This document shows positions 11,296 through 22,682 of a stretch of 64,000 nucleotides of DNA, in pieces. The stretch comes from Buxus sempervirens (lineage: Eukaryota; Streptophyta; Magnoliopsida; Buxales; Buxaceae). The notes under the pieces were generated by a model, which was not told where the DNA came from, searched no databases, and was given only the letters and a program-made list of their open reading frames with translations. The DNA is taken from contig OX387194.1 in the NCBI GenBank assembly GCA_947561395.2, forward strand, positions 11,828,048 to 11,892,047, read 5' to 3'. Each line of letters opens with the position of its first letter. Position 1 is the first letter of the stretch. The position numbers were made by a program, and so were the translations under genes.

Positions 11296-11374
11296 AATTT
11301 AATTTATGCTTTAGCAAACCATAAGTATTAGGGGCAGTTTAAGGGTTACCCTCGCGAAATGCTATCTCATTTCT

Positions 11375-11756
11375 CATCCATAAGATTCTTTATCATTTAA
11401 TAGACAAAAGTTGGTTGGCAATAGCACTATCAAATTAAATTAATCCAACTTGATTGATTGATTGGTGAGAGCCAATAATTTTGTGTATATCATGAAGAAA
11501 GAGAAAACACTATCCTTATCTTCTGTTTAAGATAAGCTATCAAATGACTTTTTTTTTGGTAGGCATCAAATGACTTTATATAGTAGTTTGTTTCTGGTAC
11601 AAATAAATGATCACATCATTCTGATAATTTCCTTCTCATAGTTCTTTTATCATTATATTTTATACAATCCCAAGGTGGCATTGCCAAATCATGGCTGCTC
11701 ATATTTTTCTGATTTCTTCTTTTCATTATAATACCAATTTTTTCTCACCAGACAAA

Positions 11757-11788
<32 letters not shown>

Positions 11789-12820
11789 TAATAGTAATAA
11801 TAATAATGCCCCTGCATATGACCTTTAAGATATATAAAAGAATTGCTCTTATTTCTTTCAAAATTTGAAGTCCATTAACAACTTTTTGCAGCATTCAACA
11901 TAAATAAATAAAAAAAAAGCATCACCCCCTATCTTATCTTATGATCTATGATTTAGATCAGAGAATCTCTACATGCATGCAACTGTAGTATTTATATTAC
12001 CGCCTTTTTTAACATAATTGATCTTATTTTGTATTTAAAATGATGAAGATAAATTGGCTTTTCTGAACATCTCATTCAGATTATCTGTACAGACTTACAA
12101 ATAACCTTAACATCATAACACGAGTAAAGTGAGGTGAAGTAGCTAGAAAATCACATCATGCACTATTATGGGGTTGCATTATCATTAATTTGATACCTTG
12201 TGAGACATTTAAAGTCTAATCAATGGAGAAGTTAAATTAATTTCAGTAAACAAAGCAATCATTAAAGTCAAGATGCCTTCTCATCTCAAAAGCAAAACAA
12301 GTTAATTTGATAGGCACAGGGTTCTTATCTTTTTTTATGTCTAATGTCATCTTCTCACTTATGTTTGTGTTCCTTTTGATTTGGTTAACTAATCTTTTTC
12401 AAGATACAACTACTGCTCTAATCTGTACCAAGTTACAATGATATTTTTCTATATTTCTTCAACTAACAGTCATCTTGGTGTTGAGTTTCCAGTTTATGTT
12501 TTCATCACTGCTTGCGTCTATTATCATAATACCCATATCGAAGGATTGATCGTTCGTTAGTTATTTGTTATCTAACACAGTCAATTCAACGATCGATCTG
12601 GAAAAAACATGGCCATGTTCAGCGTCGCGACGATGTTAAGGCAACACGGAACTAGCGAGTAGTTATTCATGGTGGCCGGAGATGCTTAAATCACCATGTA
12701 AGGTATCTCTCTCCATCAACATAATCACTACAAACACATCACAACTGAATCTGGATAGCTTTTTTCTAGACTCTCTCTCTTTCTCTCAACCTCATTACTG
12801 TTTGATTAAGACCACACATG
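11375..12820. repeat. Duplicated block, copy A (left part)
   Basis: This sequence aligns with 45128-46500 at many places: CATTTAATAGACAAAAGT, GTTTAAGATAAGCTATCAAA, GTGAGACATTTAA-GTCTAATCAA and TGGTGGCCGGAGATGCT. Both copies run in the same direction. It stops at the hAT insertion at 12821 and resumes at 18276. An (AAT)n microsatellite lies at 11757-11805. See the copy B entries for the gene-like part. Confidence 0.75.
12609..12712 (+). pseudogene. Exon-like relic in block A (unknown gene)
   Basis: ATGGCCATGTTCAGC... TGGTGGCCGGAGATGCT followed by ATCACCATGTAAGGTATCT mirrors an apparently better-kept first exon in copy B (46301-46372). In copy A the frame is broken by extra bases and stops between the ATG and the TGGTGG motif. 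The protein family is not recognised. Confidence 0.3.
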
Positions 12821-15396
12821 CAGTGGCGGAACCACGTTGACGGTAGGGGGGGCAAACCTAAAATTTTGAAATCTTAATAAAAAAAAATTTTTTTGTATTA
12901 AATATATAATTTGCCCCCCCTCAAAAAAAATTTTGCCCCTTTTTGCCCCCCCTCAAAATTTTATTTGCCCCAACCTCACGTTCTCTCTCAACTCTCATAA
13001 CACCCCAAATCCCCAACTCTCGCCCTAATCCAACCTGAACATGGTAAGCCCTGTCTCTCTCGCTCTCAACTCTCGCCAGTCACCTGTCTCTCTCACTCTC
13101 TCGCCTGTCTTTCTCTACTCTCGCTCTCGCTCTCGCCTATCTCTCTCACTCTCACCTGTCTCTCTCGACTCTTGCTCTGTCTCTGTCTCTCCGTTTCTCT
13201 CGCCCTCTCTCAGCGACCCAATGCCATGGAACCCTAAGTCCCTAACTCTCTCACTTTGCAAGTGTGAAGACTGAAGAGGGATTTTCGAGAAGAAATAAAA
13301 AACGAAAAAGACAGGTTTTTTGGAAAAATGGAGGACCTTGATACCACCAACATCTTGCTTCATTAAAGAATTGTCTTTTTGGGTTCTCAAGTTCGATTTC
13401 TTACCTTCTTTTGATCTATGTAATGTGGTCTTAAAGATTGGATTTTGCTCAATACATAGCTTTCGAACACAAGCACATCAGCTCCCTCCCAATTTCTATT
13501 TCCATTAATATGTTTGCCTTGGAATTTATTCAGGAATCAGGGACACGGTTAGTCGGTTATCATTTCTTTGTTGATGGAGAGCAAGTATTCAGTGAGGCAG
13601 TGATCCTTGGTGTAACATTTCTTGCCAAAGTTTTCAGGTTTATATCCAAGCCTGTTGTGTCATTTTACGCATCTTTTTCTCACTTGTTTTGTAGTCATTT
13701 GATGCAACTGTCAGAGTTTGATTGTGTGCTAATTAAATTTCTGAAGGTTATTTATTTCTTCAATGTAAGTTACGGTGCCATGATTTTGTAGTTAACCCCA
13801 AATACTTTTTGAGTTGATCATCCACATGGTTTCTTTGAAATGATTGATGCATATTTTCTATATATTACAAGAAAAGTAAGAAATGAAGAGAGTTTCTATT
13901 CTTAGTTAGATTTGTATGGGCACAGCTATAGTTAGATTTGCTGTCTTGATTAGTAAACCTTGTATCATCTTCAATGTTTTGTATTCTTTTGGCTAATACT
14001 GTTACATCAAGTCATAGGCTGTGCATGTCTAAGTGAAGAAAAAGGATAAGTGAAGAAAAAGGATGGAGGCCTGAATTTGAATTAGACCTAAGTGAAGAAA
14101 AAGGATTATGAATTGGACCTAGAACCTCTGTTTTTATTTATTATATTTTTATTTAATTGGTTTTAAAAAGGATGGAGGCCTGAATTTGGGTTGTTTGAGC
14201 CACTGTTTGAGTTGTGCGATCCTGATTGAATATGCCTTATTTTTGGGTTTCTTTGGCGGGGCTGGTTTTTTTAGGAATATGTCACTAGTCCAGAATTATG
14301 TAAGCCTTGTGTAGGCCTCTACTAGGCTTTCGGCGTTGGCCCATTTTCCAAATTTCTTGGGTTGACAGCAACCCCAAAAACAGTCTTAAGTCATTCCAAA
14401 ACAGATTATTTCATCCTAAGTTGACTAGGACAGTTGTGCAACTCCCCTTTAGGTTACAGTCCTTTTACATATCCGAATTTCAATTATCTCTGACAGTTAT
14501 GGCCCTTTCTCAACAGAATCCAAAAGCCAAAATAATCAACTTAAAACTCTATCATGCACATATTAATCTGAACAACTAGAATAGGAGAAGGGAGCTACTT
14601 TATTATTTGTTTTCCAAGGCTTTTCCACGACAAAGTAGAAGTAACTTATCATCACAAATGGTATCAATTGTAAACGTTGGTAGAACATTTCTTTTGACAT
14701 CCACATAAAAAAAAGTAATAATTATTTACCAAAAATTTTCAGTTCATGAAAACTTTAAAGAACCCAAGCAATATGTCAACACTTATGCAAGAAATAACAC
14801 AAAAAGCCAAAAAAAGGTAAGAAAATCTCCATTTATTGCAGTCTAAATATCCTATTTTCAAGAAAATTCTTTCTGAATGACTCAACCATAAGAGCATTTA
14901 GGTTGTTCAATCCAGTCCAGGAAAAAGAAAGGAAACTTATCACTCGCACATTGTTATTGGTAAGCTGCAGAACAAAGCATTAGGTTTCCATAATCATAAA
15001 CAGGTGATCTAGTCTTTGGATTAAATTGCACAAAAGAGGTGCAGAAAAAATCACTTGAGGATTTTTGGATGCAAGGTGGAAATGTTTCTTCCATCAATAC
15101 TAAGGTTTAATTGACATAGATAATATGTCAATAAGCATCTACTTGTTATCAGAACAAATGGAAGCAACAGCTACAAACTTCCATCTCTGATACACCAATT
15201 ATCATCAGAAGCATCAGAACAAGGTGCTGAGATTAGCAACAATATAAGGTTATAATTGCCCCCAATGTCTAGTTAAAGGCAAGAACCAATTCAGATCTAT
15301 TTTTTGAATATATGGCAGAGCATTAACTCATTTGTGGGCTCCAACCTGCCTAAGAACATAAAGAAGTTTATTACCTAAATCTGTCTTCCATTCAAG

Positions 15397-15432
15397 GGGG
15401 CATGTACCCTGAAGATTCAGGGTACATGCCCC
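15397..15432. other. Perfect 17-bp stem hairpin inside the hAT leader
   Basis: GGGGCATGTACCCTGAA (15397-15413) and its exact reverse complement (15416-15432) are separated by two bases. It lies about 365 bp upstream of the transposase ATG. It could be an RNA hairpin, a protein-binding palindrome, or a footprint of another insertion; function is unknown. Confidence 0.75.
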
Positions 15433-15796
15433 ATGTCTAGGTTATAACCAGACCTATTAAAGGTCTGCTTTTAGTCATTTCACACCAAAAAGAAGCCTCC
15501 AAGAGAAACTTTGAGGCTTTTAATCCAAGCTAATAGGCTGTTTGGCCACTTTTAGCTCAACTTATAGCCATTCCTTTGTCTACAGCCACACTAGAGCACA
15601 TGCCATGCATTGCATATGATCACAATACCAGAAAATATCATGAAGACAATAAAAAAGAGTGGGTGTGATCTTGTGTGTACATGCTCAACATCATATAGAT
15701 AGAGCTTGTTTATGTTTTATTTAATGATAGAATAAATAGAGCTTGTTTATAATATTTGCTAATTAAATTCATTGTATATAGGTCATACTTTCTTTT

Positions 15797-18164
15797 ATGG
15801 ATAGATACTTCAAAAGAAAGTTAGGAGGTGAATCATCTCAACCCACTGAGGGAGACGGTGCTCACTCAAAAAAAACTAATGTAGAACTTGATTTATCAAC
15901 TCTTCCTGCGGATCCTGGGCTTAGACCTTCAATTTGGAGCTATGATGTTAATGTTAGGGACGAAGTTCGAAGGTCTTACCTTCAAAAGGGTCCTTATCAA
16001 CCTCATGCTCATGACTTCCCTACTACATTATTTGGGAACTTCAAAAGAAAGTTCAATCCTGATTGGTTCATTGAATATCGTACTTGGCTTGAGTATAGCG
16101 TAGTCAAAGATGCCGTTTTTTGCTTGTATTGTTATCTCTTCAAACCACAATCTGAAGCTATTTCTTCTCAAATCATAGGTGATTCCTTTGTGAATGAGGG
16201 ATTCAAAAATTGGAAAAAAAAAAGAAAAAATTGGTTCTCATATTGGAAAGCACAATAGTTCTCACAATCTAGCAAGACAGAAATGTGAGAATTTGATGAA
16301 TCAAGCACAAAGTATTCCTTCATTATTCATTAGTAAGACCACCAAGGATAAGATGGAATATCGAGTTTTATTAACTGCTGCTGTTGAATGTGTTCGATTT
16401 ATTTTGCGCCAAGGTCTTCCATTCCGTGGTCATAATGAGTCTGAAGAATCATTGAATCAAGGAAATTATCTTGAACTCTTCCACTTCCTTGCTGATCACA
16501 ATGAAGAAGTCAAGAAGGTGTAATTTGCTAATGCTTCTGAGAGGTTGCAAATGACTTCACCAAAGGTGCAAAAGGAAATTTGTCGTGCTGCTGCAGTTAA
16601 GACCTTGAATGCTATTATGAGGGATGTGGGTGATTCTTATTTCTCTGTTTTAATTGATGAGGCTCGTGATGTGTCAACCATGGAGCAAATGGCTGTAGCT
16701 TTGAGATATGTTGACAAGTATGGACATGTTATTGAGCATTTTATCGGTATTCAGCATGTTTCCTCCACTACTGCTGTTTCACTTAAGTTTGCTTTGGAGG
16801 AATTATTTGCTAGACATCAGTTGAGCATATCAAAATTGCGTGGTCAAGGCTATGATGGAGCAAGTAATATGCAAGGTGAATTTAATGGCTTGAAGGCACT
16901 TATCCTAAGGGACAATCCCTCTGCCTTTTATGTGCACTGTTTTGCTCATCAACTTCAGTTGGTTCTAGTAGCTGTTGCAAAGAACCACTTTCAAGTAAAA
17001 TCATTTTTTGAATTTTTTTCAAGAATTTTGAATACCGTTGGAGCATCTTGTAAGAGGAGTGATACTCTCAAAGCCATCCAGCATGACAAAGTTCTTAAAG
17101 CACTCCAGATTGGAGACTTAGTTAGTGGAAGGGGCTTGAATCAAGATTCTAACTTGAAGAGATCAGGTGACACTCGTTGGAGCTCTCATTACACGTCTTT
17201 AATTAGTCTCATGACCATGTATTCTTCTGTAATTGAAGTACTTGAGATTGTTATGGAAGATGGGGTGAATGATCCACAATCAGTTGATGCTAGTCTTTTG
17301 TTAGATATTATGCAATCTTTTGACTTCATCTTCACCTTGCATGTCATGATAAACATTCTTGGAGTTACTCATGAACTGTCACAAGCATTGCAAAGGGAAA
17401 ATCAAGATATTGAGAATGCTATGAGGTTGGTACGGGTATGCAAATTGAGGTTGCAAATGATGAGAGATGGAGGATGGGATTCTTTGTTAATTGAGGTTTC
17501 TTGTTTTTGCAATAAACTTGAAATTGTTGTTCCTGCTATGGATGATAAGTTTAAGGCTCGTGGACGTCCAAGGCGAAGAGCTGAAGAAATGACAAATTTG
17601 CACCACTATCGAGTTGAGTTACTTTACAGCATTATAGATATGCAACTTCAAGAGCTCAATAATCGTTTTTCGGAGACCACCACGGAGTTGCTTCTTTGTG
17701 TGGGATGTCTAAGTCCATTTGACTCATTTGTTGCTTTTAAGAAAGAAAAATTGATCTACCTTGCTCAGTTATATCCAAATGATTTCTCCGCTGTAGAGCT
17801 TGTGGCACTTGGGAATCAGCTTGAGAACTATATTCTTGATATGCGCTCTAATGAATTGTTTTTAGCAGTTCGAGGGATTACAGGCCTTGCTGAGAAAATG
17901 GTTGCAGAAAGATATCATTTAGTCTATCCATTGGTTTATAGACTTATCACATTAGCATTAACTTTACCAGTTGCAACTGCAACAGTAGAGAGAGCATTCT
18001 CAGCTATGAAGATTGTCAAGAACCGTTTACGTAATCGAATGGGAGACGAGTGGCTTAATGATTGCTTGATCACATATATTGAGAAAGAAGTTTTTTGTGA
18101 AATTCCCAATGAAGACATTATAGAGTATTATCAAGATATGCAATCACGGAGGGTGATTTTGTAG
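15797..18164 (+). pseudogene. hAT transposase, one frameshift and one stop
   Basis: The protein starts MDRYFKRKLGG and has a TTF-type zinc-finger region (DWFIEYRTWLEYS, VFCLYCYLF, then SSHNLARQKCENL). This is followed by a DUF4371-like/RNase-H-fold core (SVLIDEARDVST, GYDGASNMQG, HCFAHQLQLVL) and the C-terminal hAT dimerisation region (ATVERAFSAMKIVKNRLRN, WLNDCLITYIEK). This is the plant ZMYM1-like hAT type. Two lesions are visible. A frameshift lies in the A-rich run at about 16216-16235, where the frame ending at 16258 passes to the one covering 16194-16523. An in-frame TAA lies at 16521-16523, after which the frame is open to 18164. The last 539 codons are intact. With so few lesions the element is young, and an intact sister copy is plausible. 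Confidence 0.9.
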
Positions 18165-18275
18165 TACTTTGTAATGTAGTTTTTTTAATGTAAGATTTTT
18201 TTTTTCAATTAAGTCATTTGATATATTATTTTGCCCCCCCTGATTCGAAGTCCTGGTTCCGCCACTGCACACATG

Positions 18276-18775
18276 AAAATTGAAATCCAATGAAGACACA
18301 GCATGGGAAGGAAAGACCACCTTGAATTACAGAACTTGGCCTGGCCCCATTTGGATGTAGACTGACACATAAGATTGTGTTATCTCTAGATAAATAATGT
18401 CATCATTGTAATAAGTGTTTAAAGATAGTTTTTATTTATTCAATGTTTTTCCTTTTTTTTTTCTGGAAAGTAAGAAAGTTATATTATAAATAGTAAAGAA
18501 ATTAATTTATGCACTGTTAGATGCATGATCGATCCCTACAAAATAAATGCCATGTATTATTCAGGATCTCAATTGCCCTTATTTGAAAGAAAAATTTCAG
18601 TAAAACATGTCAAATTCAAAAAGAATCTTGGATCCAATGCTTTGCTAGAGAGATCCTACGATTAGTAGATGCATAATGGACTCTTTTTATTTTTTATTTT
18701 TTTGCTCTCTATATAGATAGACATGTAAGGCTGTAAAAAGGGCCAGTAGAATTTCACAGAGCTCACGGGAACTCT
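18276..18775. repeat. Duplicated block, copy A (right part)
   Basis: It continues block A after the hAT insertion. CATGGGAAGGAAAGACCACC matches 46534-46553 in copy B, ATGTAGACTGACACATAAGA matches 46774-46793, and GCTGTAAA..GAGCTCA matches 47365-47408. Copy B carries extra sequence here, including an RTE relic, that copy A lacks. Confidence 0.65.
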
Positions 18776-19010
18776 TAGGGCCCGATTGGTTTGCGGAATC
18801 AGGGGTTGGAATTGGGGTAAGAATTGGAATTGGGTTCCCAATTCCAATTCTTTTGATTGGTTAAATATTTAGAATTTGAAATTGGAATTAAGGCCTAATT
18901 CTATAGAATTAGCTTATAGGCTATTTTTGAAGTTACCTAATTCCCTACTAAATCGAGAAGAATTGGGGATACAAGGTAGAGAATTAGAAGCACGATATAT
19001 ACCCGACAAA

Positions 19011-19446
19011 TAGAGCTAGCAAAATGCGACCCGACCCGACACGAGTTAAACGGGTTTGGGTTGACCCGTATATTAATTGGGTTGGGGTTTCTCCAACCTG
19101 CCAGTAATCGGGTCAACCCGATTATGACCCCGCAACCCGACGAGTAACCCAATTTTTTTAAAAAAAAAGGCAAAAGTGTCATGTCTTGACCCGATTAACC
19201 CCAACCCGACCCAAACACGGTACAACCCGATCCAATTAACCCCCAACCCTATTTTAATCATATTTTTTGAAAAATAAAAATAACAAATAATAATAAACGG
19301 GTTGGTGGGTTGAACCCGTTTATTGGCGGGTTGGAGGGTTTTCCAACCCGCCTTAATTTAGTTTAACCCAAACCCGACCCAATTAACCCCAACCCAATTA
19401 TGACCCAACCCTGAACCCGACCCAAACCGACCCTTTACCAGCTCTA
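19011..19446. mobile_element. hAT-like MITE rich in CGGGTT motifs
   Basis: The ends are TAGAGCTAGCAAAATG and the inverse of TAGAGCTGGTAAAGGG. The flanks are ccgacaaa (19003-19010) and tcgataaa (19447-19454), differing only by two C/T transitions. The interior repeats AACCCGACCC and GGGTTGG motifs. It is nested in the block A insertion. Confidence 0.5.
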
Positions 19447-19562
19447 TCGATAAAGAAACTACCAAATCTCATTCTCCTCTTCCTCGCTAGTGTTGCGAAG
19501 CTACCAAATCTCGTTCTCCTCTTCTTCGCTGGTGTGCAGGGACTAGTACGTATCTTCTCCCT

Positions 19563-19564
<2 letters not shown>

Positions 19565-19612
<48 letters not shown>
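19565..19612. repeat. (CT)n microsatellite
   Basis: An uninterrupted CT dinucleotide tract of about 48 bp, followed by looser CT-rich sequence to 19675. Open frames across it are artefacts of the repeat. Confidence 0.9.
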
Positions 19613-19617
<5 letters not shown>

Positions 19618-20289
19618 CTATCTCTTTTGTTTCCTCTCTCTCTCTGTCTTCTATATTTCTCTCTCTTTTGTTTCCACTTGCTTTGACCTATCGAGTTGAT
19701 CATAATCGTCTGGTATTATATGGAGGACCTGATTAAGACAAAAATATTATTAAAACCCAGTAGTGTTGTTTTGGTTTTGGTTGCAGAGAATGGATTATTG
19801 GAATTAAATGTCATGATAATCAGTCATTTATGTTATTATTAACATGGGAATGATACAAATCAATTCTTCATAAGTTCATCCAATCAGTGGAAGTGTTTGG
19901 TTGGGTTCAGGGCTGACCAGAAAATCTATAAGCGAATAATCCGGTTAAGCTTATGAGGTTCTAGAATTGAGTTACAAATCTATACCAATATCAATCTACA
20001 TCTATCTATATTACAAGAACTAAGTTTAGTGTTTTTTTATTAGTAATTTCAAATTTCATTTAAGTGTTTTTTAATCTCCAAACGGTTAGGACTATCAAAT
20101 TCCATGTAAGAGTTTAATTATTGGCTTATTAAATGACTCAAAACAATAATAAAAAAATTTTCCGTCATCTTTTTTGTTTGAATTCAGTAGAATTTCCTTA
20201 GTAAAAATCTCTAAGCAGAACAAAAAAAATCATCTATATTATTAATTAGTAATTTAAATAATCTATTTTAATTAAATATTTTTCCTTTT

Positions 20290-20860
20290 TAATAAGTTTT
20301 TAAATACAAAGATGGAGAAATTGATGAAGATGTTGCACATAGGATTAAAACTGGTTGGCTTAAATAGATGAGTGCTTCTAGGGTTTTGTGTAATAAGTTT
20401 GTTTTACTTAAATTAAAAAGTAAGTTTTATAAGACAACAATTAGATCAGCTATGTAGTACGGTGCATAATATAGGTAGTTAAGAATCAACATGTTCATAG
20501 GATTTGTGATTGAGATGAGGATGCTAAGATAGACTTGTGACAAAACAAAGAGAGGAAATAAGAAACGAAGACATTAGAAATTAGTTAGAGATGAAACGGA
20601 GGAGAGGAGGCTAAGATGGTATGATCATATAAAGTGGAGACCTAGAGATGTAGCTGTAAGAAGTTGAGGGAATATTCATATTAAATGGCCTAAGCAAGCA
20701 AGAGGGAGACCGAAGAAGATATTGATGGAGTCTATAGAACAAGATTTACAAAAACATAAATTAACTCAAGATATGATTTTTGATAGAGAGGAATTAAGAA
20801 ACAAGATTCGTGTTGGGTGGGACTGGCTTATGATGATGACGAATAATTTTTTAAACAATC
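20290..20860 (+). mobile_element. RTE-type LINE relic (3' end)
   Basis: The conceptual frame, broken by stops, reads like the C-terminal part of plant RTE elements: AHRIKTGWLK, RLRWYDHIKWRPRDV, GRPKKILMESIEQDL, then DREELRNKIRVG. It ends with GGCTTATGATGATGACG, and the ATGATG-type tail is typical of this clade. Reverse transcriptase itself is missing, so this is a 5'-truncated, old copy. A related piece is at 46890-47260. Confidence 0.75.
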
Positions 20861-20869
20861 TCTAATTAA

Positions 20870-22660
20870 TTAGATATTTTGCTTTTTCCTTTTTTCTTTT
20901 GTCATAGCATGATTTTATTAGTAAAAAAAAAGGTACTTTAATATCAAAGATTTACTTATCACATATTATTATTAATTAAATATGTATATAGATTTCAAAT
21001 TACTAAAACTAAAATTATTTGAGAAAAAGCCTACAATCCATGGGTTATGACTATATACTAGGACTAAGGGTTTAATTAATTACTAATTAAATGATTCATG
21101 GCAATAATAAAATTATTTTCATTTTTTGTTAAAATTAATCTTTATTTTAATTTTGTAAATCTTAAGTATGAAATCTTAATTTATTTAGTTGAACAATTCT
21201 ATTTTTATGAACTCTTTATTCAATTTCTTCAGTTTTATCAATAAAATAAATTCTCTTATTTTGTATGATAAGTATGTAAGATTTTTTTTTACTAAGCTTT
21301 TTATTATTTTGCTAATTTTAAATATGATAAATATTTTATTTATGTGTAGTGTTGGGTATTATAATATGAATAATGGTGGCCTTTATCTTTTTTGTTTGTT
21401 TGAACTTATTAGATTTTACTAGTAATTTCAAAAATTGTTTTAGTCGGATAATTATTGGAGAAGAAATCTAATTTAGCATAATTTTATTAGACATACATCA
21501 ATAATAAAAGAAGATAATTTTGAAATTAGATTCTAGAATTATGGGTAAATACACAAATAAATCATAAGTTAATTATTATTACATTAAACTATAGTTTTAA
21601 TTTAATGTAGTTAGGGTTAATAATTAATTTTAGGACATATAACAAACTATACTTAAAGGTTAGACATTAATGTTTAATTACTTAATTAATAACATATTTT
21701 TATATCATTTAATTAATTAGAATTATTTTAGTTATACTCATTGGGTATTATATATCTTATAAACAATAGTGACTGTTATATATTTTCTTTTGAATTTATA
21801 AGTATATTATTATTAATTCTAAAATTCTTTTAGTTAGATAAGTATTAGTGTTGGGGGAGAAGTCTAATTTAATAGGGCTAATGATAATAATTAGAAAAAA
21901 GGGTAATTCTGAAATTAAATATTATAGAAATGGATGTTTTAGAAATTTAAAAACAAAATAAGTTCGTGCTTTTAATAGTAGTATAGATATAGATATATAA
22001 ATAATATATATATATATATAGTAAAGCAGAGTACAAAAACACCACCTTCTCTCTCCTCCACGTGGACATCCCCTTCTTTCTCTAATGACCCTTTCGGCCC
22101 CACATCAAAATAATTTATTTAAAATCAACACTTTTCTAAAATAGATAATATTTAATTTTTTTTCTTATCTTTAAGTTAATTAATATATACCTTACCTATA
22201 CGTGTACATGTCTCCTTTCTCCAGTATTATTTTTTTTCTCCAGTATTATCTTCAACTAAATTAAAATTATCTCATTAATCGTTATCTTTTCTAAATCTAA
22301 TTAATATATATTAACTCCACGTGGACATGCCCTTTTGGGTCTCACATATAACGTTAAGATACATGTTAGGATAAAGATATAGAAATATGACATATCTTTG
22401 ATAAGGAATCTAAAACATAACAAATTATGTCTAATATAATATTTCTACAACAAAATTAGAAATATAATATTCAATTAGGAATATAAAACTTAATTAAAAA
22501 TAAGATATAGAAATCGTATTTCTTAACCATTAGAAATATGTCTAATATTAGAGATATTTTAATCGTACTCTTAATAATTAGATATATTTTAATGAAACTT
22601 AAAATTCATAAATAAGAAATACTTTTAATATTTAATTAAATTGAGATATTTCAGTTTAAA
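20870..22660. other. AT-rich intergenic stretch
   Basis: This is very AT-rich with only chance open frames. It holds a Helitron-like end at about 21987 and two CACGTGGAC-containing stretches at 22063 and 22318, with a third at 24407, that look like members of a short repeat. No gene is supported. Confidence 0.45.
21930..21987 (-). mobile_element. Helitron-like 5' terminus (minus strand)
   Basis: The minus strand reads TCTATACTACTATTAAAAGC then ACGAACTTATTTTG, a classic plant Helitron start, preceded by A. The element would run leftwards; no 3' end with hairpin and CTRR was found. Confidence 0.45.
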
Positions 22661-22682
22661 ATTTTTCTGAATATCTAATCTT

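Larger units (their letters stand above)
12821..18267 (+). mobile_element. Near-complete autonomous-type hAT transposon
   Basis: The 5447-bp element begins CAGTGGCGGAACCACGTT and ends CTGGTTCCGCCACTG. It is flanked by identical 8-bp duplications cacacatg (12813-12820 and 18268-18275). It carries a ZMYM1-like hAT transposase at 15797-18164. The 3 kb before the transposase is non-coding: a CT-rich leader at 13040-13210, short direct repeats of GTGAAGAAAAAGGAT near 14035-14105, and a perfect hairpin at 15397-15432. The ends match the two MITEs at 2636 and 4248. The clean duplication points to fairly recent insertion into block A. Confidence 0.92.
18778..19887. mobile_element. Tourist/Harbinger-like insertion in block A (composite)
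   Basis: The sequence starts GGGCCCGATTGGTTTGCGG immediately after TTA, at the same position where copy B has a TTA-flanked element (47423-48628). Block homology resumes at about 19888 (GTGTTTGGTTGGGTTCAGG). The interior contains an AATTGGAATT-rich inverted segment (18790-18910), a nested hAT MITE (19011-19446) and a (CT)24 tract. A clean right terminus was not found, so the superfamily is inferred. Confidence 0.4.

Noticed and set aside
13041-13800. Host exons upstream of the hAT transposase
   Set aside because: Short frames in the CT-rich leader have no recognisable domain and lie inside the transposon boundaries.
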